Shown piece by piece: positions 13,255 through 16,916 of a DNA stretch of 16,916 bases. Source of the DNA: DASQPR01 sp035713725 (GTDB lineage: Bacteria; Actinomycetota; Actinomycetes; Mycobacteriales; Micromonosporaceae). Position 1 is the stretch's first letter. Each line of letters opens with the position of its first letter. The position numbers were made by a program, and so were the translations under genes. Location of the stretch: assembly GCA_035713725.1 (NCBI GenBank), contig DASTMZ010000116.1:1-16916 (forward strand), read 5' to 3'. Under the pieces are notes generated by a model that was given only the letters and a program-made list of their open reading frames with translations, was not told the DNA's origin and ran no database searches.

Positions 13255-14568
13255 GTCGGTCAACGCGCTCGAGTCGATTAACGCGTCCGATTCCGCGAGG
13301 ACCTCTGAGTCCGTCGGTGTGAGCACGTGCACCGGCGGGGTCCGGCGGCGCTCACCCCGTCCGCGTGCGGCGTCGGTTGGCGTGTCGCGCGTCCGGTTCC
13401 AGGCGAGCGCGAGCGACAGGCGGGCACGCGCCGTCGGATCGTCGAGCGCGGTGCCGTAGAGGTCGTGCAACTGGCCCATGCGGTAGCGGACGGTCTGCGG
13501 GTGGACGTGCAACTCGGCGGCGATCGCCTGCCGGTCACCGAAGTGGCGCAGCCAGCTCGCCAACGTCTCGGTCAAGCGCTCGCGGACCGCGGGCGACAGG
13601 TCGTCGAGCGGCGCGAGGACAGTCCGGCGCAACGCCGCGAGCAGGCGAGGGTCGCGATGCACGATGATCGCGTCGAGGTGCTCGGCGGCGAACACCGGAT
13701 CCTCGGACAGCACGCCGCTGCGTTGCAGTGCGGCCGCCACCTCGGCGATCTGTACGCTCGCCGGCAAATATTCCAGCGGCACCGGATGGCCGACCACGGC
13801 GCCGGCGCCGCGGAGCAGGTCGGCGAGCCGTTGCCGGCGCCCCGGCCGCACCGGGTCCGGCACCACCGCGCCGAGCATCGACCGGCGCCGGATGAGCAGG
13901 CACGACGAGTCGAGTCGGGACAGCACGCTCTGGCCCATCGCGTTGTCCGGCGCCACCAGGATCACGGCGGCCTCGCGGGGCAGCGTCCAGCCTGCGCGGT
14001 TCGCGGCCTGCTTGACCGCCGCCGAATCGGAGCGATCCGACAGCAGCAGGTCGACCAACTCGTCACGCAGCCGTTCGCGGCTGGCCACCGCCTCGGACTG
14101 CTCCATCACGAAGCCGCGTGCCGAGGCGGACGAGAGCCGGTCGATGAAGATGAATACCGCCTCCGCGAGCGCGGCGAGGTTCGCCGGAGCCACGCCCGTG
14201 TCGAGAGCGGCGCGGGACACGTGGTGCCACGCCACGCGGGCACCCAGCTGGTACGCGGACAGCAGCGTGGTCAGGTCGCGCCCTTCCCGCCACTGGATCC
14301 GGCCGATCTCCTCGAACAGCTCGACCTGCGGGCCAGGCTCTGGGGCGCGGGGGAATGCCCCGACATCCGACTCGGCGATCTCGATCAGCACTTCCATGAA
14401 CGCCTTGGCGGCCTGCACCACGTCGTCCTGTTCGTGCCGAAGAAACTCCGCGTAGTCCGGCCATTCGTCGGCCATCAGCTCGCGGACCTCGGTCAGGATC
14501 GCGGGCAGCCGGTCCACCAGGGCCGGCACCAGGCCCTCCAGCTCCGCGCGTCGCGACGAGTCGTCCAC
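13213..14568 (-). CDS. PucR-family transcriptional regulator
   Basis: A 451-residue regulator. The C-terminal PucR helix-turn-helix lies at about 335-390, with FGDRQAIAAELHVHPQTVRY (343-362) and RMGQLHDLYG (363-372). A helical N-terminal domain (10-170) and a middle GGDEF-like or CdaR-type segment (about 195-285) precede it, the usual order for this family. I chose GTG 14568, which gives VDDSSRRAELEGLVPALVDR at the N-terminus. Upstream in-frame alternatives are GTG 14598 and TTG 14694, but the latter would overlap hpnC and adds unlikely sequence. The tail after 400 is polar and loosely repeated (ESDALIDSSALTDSAAL). It is divergent from hpnC across 155 bp and so may control the hopanoid genes (inference). 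Its 3' end overlaps the convergent acyltransferase gene by 42 bp. The effector is unknown. Confidence 0.88.
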   Translation of the reverse strand: MDDSSRRAELEGLVPALVDRLPAILTEVRELMADEWPDYAEFLRHEQDDVVQAAKAFMEVLIEIAESDVGAFPRAPEPGPQVELFEEIGRIQWREGRDLTTLLSAYQLGARVAWHHVSRAALDTGVAPANLAALAEAVFIFIDRLSSASARGFVMEQSEAVASRERLRDELVDLLLSDRSDSAAVKQAANRAGWTLPREAAVILVAPDNAMGQSVLSRLDSSCLLIRRRSMLGAVVPDPVRPGRRQRLADLLRGAGAVVGHPVPLEYLPASVQIAEVAAALQRSGVLSEDPVFAAEHLDAIIVHRDPRLLAALRRTVLAPLDDLSPAVRERLTETLASWLRHFGDRQAIAAELHVHPQTVRYRMGQLHDLYGTALDDPTARARLSLALAWNRTRDTPTDAARGRGERRRTPPVHVLTPTDSEVLAESDALIDSSALTDSAALPGGDITDAG

Positions 14569-14593
14569 CTGTATCTGTCTACCGCAAATAGCT

Positions 14594-14603
14594 CGCACGT
14601 GCG
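14594..14603. promoter_or_regulatory. 10-bp palindrome in the pucR/hpnC divergent region
   Basis: CGCACGTGCG is perfectly self-complementary and lies 26 bp upstream of the chosen PucR start, inside the shared control region. It may be an operator for PucR or another regulator. Confidence 0.35.
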
Positions 14604-14679
14604 CAACCGGCTCAGATCTCTCACGACCGCTGTCGATTTTGTACGTGTGTGACAACTGTGCGTACCGAGAATTACTCGC

Positions 14680-14685
14680 TAGGGT
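14680..14685 (+). promoter_or_regulatory. -10 box candidate for hpnC
   Basis: TAGGGT fits TANNNT and is a frequent actinobacterial -10. It lies 38 nt before ATG 14724. No good -35 is seen. This would be the promoter of the hpnCDE transcript. Confidence 0.35.
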
Positions 14686-14723
14686 GCAGATCAACGGGGC
14701 AGGGGCGGGGCAGCATCAGGGGC

Positions 14724-15629
14724 ATGGGGTCGGTGCGAGCGGGATCCGGCGGGAGCTCCGCGGAAGCGGGCTGGACCGACCGGGTCGGCGGCCGTAGCGA
14801 CGGCTACCTGCGGCGGCGCGAGAACACCGAAAACTTTCCGGTGGCGCTGCGCGTGTTGCCGGCGGACGTACGTTCGCATCTGGAGGCCGTCTACGACGTT
14901 GCACGCGTGATCGACGACCTCGGCGACGAGGCACCCGGTGACCGGGTGGAGCTGCTCACCGACTTCCGAGATGATCTCGATGCAATCTGGACGATCGGCC
15001 CGGAGCCGACCTCGCCGGTGCTGCGCCGGCTGGCCGACACGGTGCGCGCCAAGAACCTGTCACGGCGGCCGTTCGACGACCTGATCGAAGCGAACCTCGT
15101 CGACCAAGAAGTGATGTCCTACCCGACCTACGCCGACCTTGTCGAATATTGCGAGCTGTCGGCGAATCCGGTCGGCCGGATCGTGCTCGAGGTGTTCGGC
15201 GTGAGCACCCCGGAACGCGTGGAGTGCTCCGATCGGGTGTGCACCGCGCTGCAGATCATCGAGCACTGCCAGGACGTCGGCGAGGACCGCCGCGCGGGCC
15301 GCATCTACCTGCCACTGGAGGATCTCGACAAGTTCGGTGTCGTACCCACCGACTTGGATGCCTCGCAGGCCTCCGAGGACGTACGCCGACTCATCGCGTT
15401 CGAAGCCAATCGCGCGCGTGCGTTGCTGAACTCGGGCACACCAATGCTCTCGCAGCTGCACGGCTGGGCGAGGCTTGCCGTGACCGGTTACGTGGCGGGC
15501 GGCGGCGCGGCACTGCTGGCACTGCGGCGCGCTCGGTGGGACGTGCTGGCCGGCATCCCGCGGGCGCGGAAGGTCGACATGGTCAGGCAACTCGCCGCGG
15601 TGACGCGCGGCAGGAGGGCGGGATGGTGA
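14724..15629 (+). CDS. hpnC: Hydroxysqualene synthase HpnC
   Basis: A 301-residue member of the squalene/phytoene synthase fold. By established HpnCDE chemistry it converts presqualene diphosphate to hydroxysqualene, the second of three steps to squalene. RENTENFPVALRVLP (32-46) is the characteristic HpnC opening. The first aspartate-rich motif is DDLGDE (64-69). The second, HCQDVGEDRRAGRIYLP (181-197), has Asp184, Glu187 and Asp188 for magnesium-diphosphate binding. I chose ATG 14724; GTG 14733 is also possible, and a GTG 14649 start would add 25 atypical residues. It overlaps hpnD by 7 nt. HpnC rather than HpnD is called because of the N-terminus, the CQDVGED form of motif two and the gene order C-D-E. 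It is probably cytosolic and membrane-associated. Confidence 0.9.
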   Translation: MGSVRAGSGGSSAEAGWTDRVGGRSDGYLRRRENTENFPVALRVLPADVRSHLEAVYDVARVIDDLGDEAPGDRVELLTDFRDDLDAIWTIGPEPTSPVLRRLADTVRAKNLSRRPFDDLIEANLVDQEVMSYPTYADLVEYCELSANPVGRIVLEVFGVSTPERVECSDRVCTALQIIEHCQDVGEDRRAGRIYLPLEDLDKFGVVPTDLDASQASEDVRRLIAFEANRARALLNSGTPMLSQLHGWARLAVTGYVAGGGAALLALRRARWDVLAGIPRARKVDMVRQLAAVTRGRRAGW

Positions 15630-16534
15630 CGGCGACCGCGACGATCGGCGAGGCTTACCAGGTCTGCGAGTTGATCACAAAGGAGCAGGCCCGGAACTTC
15701 TACTACGGCATCCGCCTGTTGCCCGCCGCCAAGCGCAGCGCGCTCTGCGCCGTCTACGCGCTGTCCCGTCGCATCGACGACATCGGCGACGGCGATCTGC
15801 CGGCTGCCGAGAAGACCGCCGCACTCGCATCGCTTCGCGCGTCGCTGGGCGAGGAGCCGTCCGGCGATCCGGTGATGGTCGCGCTGCACGACGCGGCGCG
15901 GCGGTTCCCAATCCCGCTCGGCGCGTTCGACGAGCTGGTCGACGGCGTCGAGATGGACCTCGCCGGTCGCACCTACCAGACGTTCGACGAACTGGTGGTC
16001 TACTGCCGCTGCGTGGCCGGCTCGGTCGGGCGGTTGAGCCTCGGCGTGTTCGGCTCCCGCGACGACTCGATCGCGCCCGGCTATGCCGACCAGCTCGGCA
16101 TCGCGCTGCAGCAGACGAACATCCTGCGCGATATCCGCGAAGACCTGTTGGGCGGTCGCGTCTACCTGCCGCAGCAGGAGCTCGATCGGTTCGGCGTGCA
16201 ACTCGGGCTCGACGAGCAAGGTGCGCTGTGCGACAAGGAGGGCAACCTCGCGGCACTGATTTCGTACGCCGCGGATCGGGCGCGCCGGTGGTACGCCGAC
16301 GGATGGCGCCTCATGCCGTTGCTCGATCGGCGCAGCGCGGCATGCACCGGCGCGATGTCGGGCATCTACCGGCGATTGCTGGACCGCATCGCGGCCGACC
16401 CGACCTCGGTCTACACCGCTCGGTTGTCGCTGTCCGGCTGGCAAAAGGCCGGAGTGGCGGCGCGCGCGCTCGCTGGACCGTCGACGCTGGCCGGCTCGAC
16501 CTCCGCCTCGACGTCCGCGAGGTCGACGACGTGA
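15623..16534 (+). CDS. hpnD: Presqualene diphosphate synthase HpnD
   Basis: A 303-residue squalene/phytoene synthase-fold enzyme. By family knowledge it joins two farnesyl diphosphates into presqualene diphosphate, the first committed step to squalene in HpnCDE bacteria. ARNFYYGIRLLPAAKR (23-38) is a typical opening. The first metal motif is RRIDDIGDGD (49-58), and the second is NILRDIREDLLGGRVYLP (166-183) with Asp170, Glu173 and Asp174. ATG 15623 lies 5 nt after AGGAGG (15612-15617); GTG 15626 at 8 nt is an equally good start. It overlaps hpnC by 7 nt and hpnE by 4 nt, so translation of all three is coupled. The C-terminal 20 residues (STLAGSTSASTSARSTT and neighbours) are Ser/Thr/Ala-rich and unlikely to be catalytic. 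Confidence 0.92.
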   Translation: MVTATATIGEAYQVCELITKEQARNFYYGIRLLPAAKRSALCAVYALSRRIDDIGDGDLPAAEKTAALASLRASLGEEPSGDPVMVALHDAARRFPIPLGAFDELVDGVEMDLAGRTYQTFDELVVYCRCVAGSVGRLSLGVFGSRDDSIAPGYADQLGIALQQTNILRDIREDLLGGRVYLPQQELDRFGVQLGLDEQGALCDKEGNLAALISYAADRARRWYADGWRLMPLLDRRSAACTGAMSGIYRRLLDRIAADPTSVYTARLSLSGWQKAGVAARALAGPSTLAGSTSASTSARSTT

Positions 16535-16916
16535 CCAGCGTCGCCGTGATCGGTGGTGGACTGGCCGGCATCACCGCTGCGCTGCGGTGTGCCGACGCCG
16601 GCCGCGACGTCACGCTCTACGAGGCGCGCCCGAAGCTGGGTGGGCTGACGCATTCGTTCCGCCGCGGCGACCTCGACGTCGACAACGGTCAGCACGTGTT
16701 CCTGCGCTGTTGCACGGCGTACCGCGGGCTGCTGGACCGGCTTGGTGTCGCAGATCACGTCGCGCTCCAGGACCGGCTCGACATCCCCATCCGGTCGCCG
16801 CGCCACGACGGTGCCGCGCGGTTGCGCCGCAATGGCCTACCCGCGCCGTTGCACCTGGGCGGCTCGCTGCTGCGATATCGACTGCTCAACACGTCGCAAC
16901 GGCTGCGGTTCGTACG
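16531..16916 (+). CDS. hpnE: Hydroxysqualene reductase HpnE, FAD-dependent (5' part; cut by right edge)
   Basis: The first 128 residues of an amine-oxidase/phytoene-desaturase-like flavoprotein. By HpnCDE chemistry it removes the hydroxyl from hydroxysqualene, giving squalene for hopene cyclisation. It starts with the FAD-binding motif VAVIGGGLAGITAALR (4-19), then VTLYEARPKLGGLTHSF (27-43), where Glu31 should bind the FAD ribose and KLGG is the usual follow-on. DVDNGQHVFLRCCTAYRGLL (48-67) is the segment that marks HpnE within the superfamily. GTG 16531 overlaps the hpnD stop as GTGA. There is no separate ribosome binding site, so re-initiation after hpnD is likely. The rest of the gene and presumably the remaining hopanoid genes lie beyond the window. 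Confidence 0.9.
   Translation, partial: MTSVAVIGGGLAGITAALRCADAGRDVTLYEARPKLGGLTHSFRRGDLDVDNGQHVFLRCCTAYRGLLDRLGVADHVALQDRLDIPIRSPRHDGAARLRRNGLPAPLHLGGSLLRYRLLNTSQRLRFV

Noticed and set aside
13327..14652. 441-codon open frame on the plus strand opposite pucR
   Set aside because: The minus-strand frame carries a clear PucR helix-turn-helix; this one is an Arg/His/Gln-rich shadow.
14724..16534. Reading the two synthase-fold genes as carotenoid phytoene/dehydrosqualene synthases
   Set aside because: Two adjacent synthases followed by an HpnE-type flavoprotein with DNGQHVF fit HpnC-HpnD-HpnE better than a crtB/crtM locus, although downstream sequence would settle it.

Overview
This is a GC-rich chromosomal segment from an actinomycete-type bacterium. 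The signs are strong third-position G/C, GTG and ATG starts, several likely leaderless promoters, a SigE-family sigma factor, a NarL-type sensor kinase with actinobacterial membrane sensor domains, a PucR regulator and a WS/DGAT acyltransferase. I cannot place the genus. I see no tRNA, rRNA, CRISPR array, insertion sequence or phage gene. Thirteen intact coding regions are called, plus one cut by each edge, and no gene-free gap exceeds 300 bases.

Layout. (1) Positions 1-2851: a cysteine-bearing SufR/ArsR-like winged-helix regulator, cut by the left edge, is divergent from a GTP cyclohydrolase I gene (folE) followed by a ferredoxin-reductase-type flavoprotein. An inverted repeat spans the predicted folE promoter. 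(2) Positions 2849-7382: a signalling block of sensor kinase, response regulator, SigE-family sigma factor and a one-TM protein with a periplasmic beta-propeller-like domain. It is preceded by a 22-bp tandem repeat and a 12-bp perfect inverted repeat, has a hairpin over the sigma-factor ribosome binding site, and ends at a 17-bp perfect hairpin. (3) Positions 7397-10953: an extended SDR, a classical SDR, a DMT-type transporter and a VC0807-like membrane protein. (4) Positions 11035-13254: one protein joining a PAP2/AUR1-like membrane phosphatase domain to a wax ester synthase/diacylglycerol acyltransferase domain. It overlaps tail to tail with a PucR-family regulator (minus strand, 13213-14568). 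(5) Positions 14724-16916: hpnC, hpnD and the start of hpnE, tightly overlapped, which form the squalene-making front end of a hopanoid locus continuing past the right edge.

How the genes fit together. The right end is the clearest pathway. By established HpnCDE chemistry, HpnD condenses two farnesyl diphosphates to presqualene diphosphate, HpnC converts this to hydroxysqualene, and HpnE reduces it to squalene. The divergent PucR regulator and the neighbouring lipid acyltransferase fusion suggest, by position only, a wider membrane-lipid neighbourhood. The signalling block looks like a two-component system placed directly before a sigma factor and its likely membrane regulator. The folE/reductase pair with its divergent regulator looks like a small self-contained redox- or metal-responsive unit.

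Nothing here is clearly a wholly new system. The points most worth a second look are the PAP2-acyltransferase fusion, the sigma factor paired with a propeller protein that lacks the zinc anti-sigma motif, and the operator-like inverted repeats at 801-826, 2941-2974 and 5498-5538.
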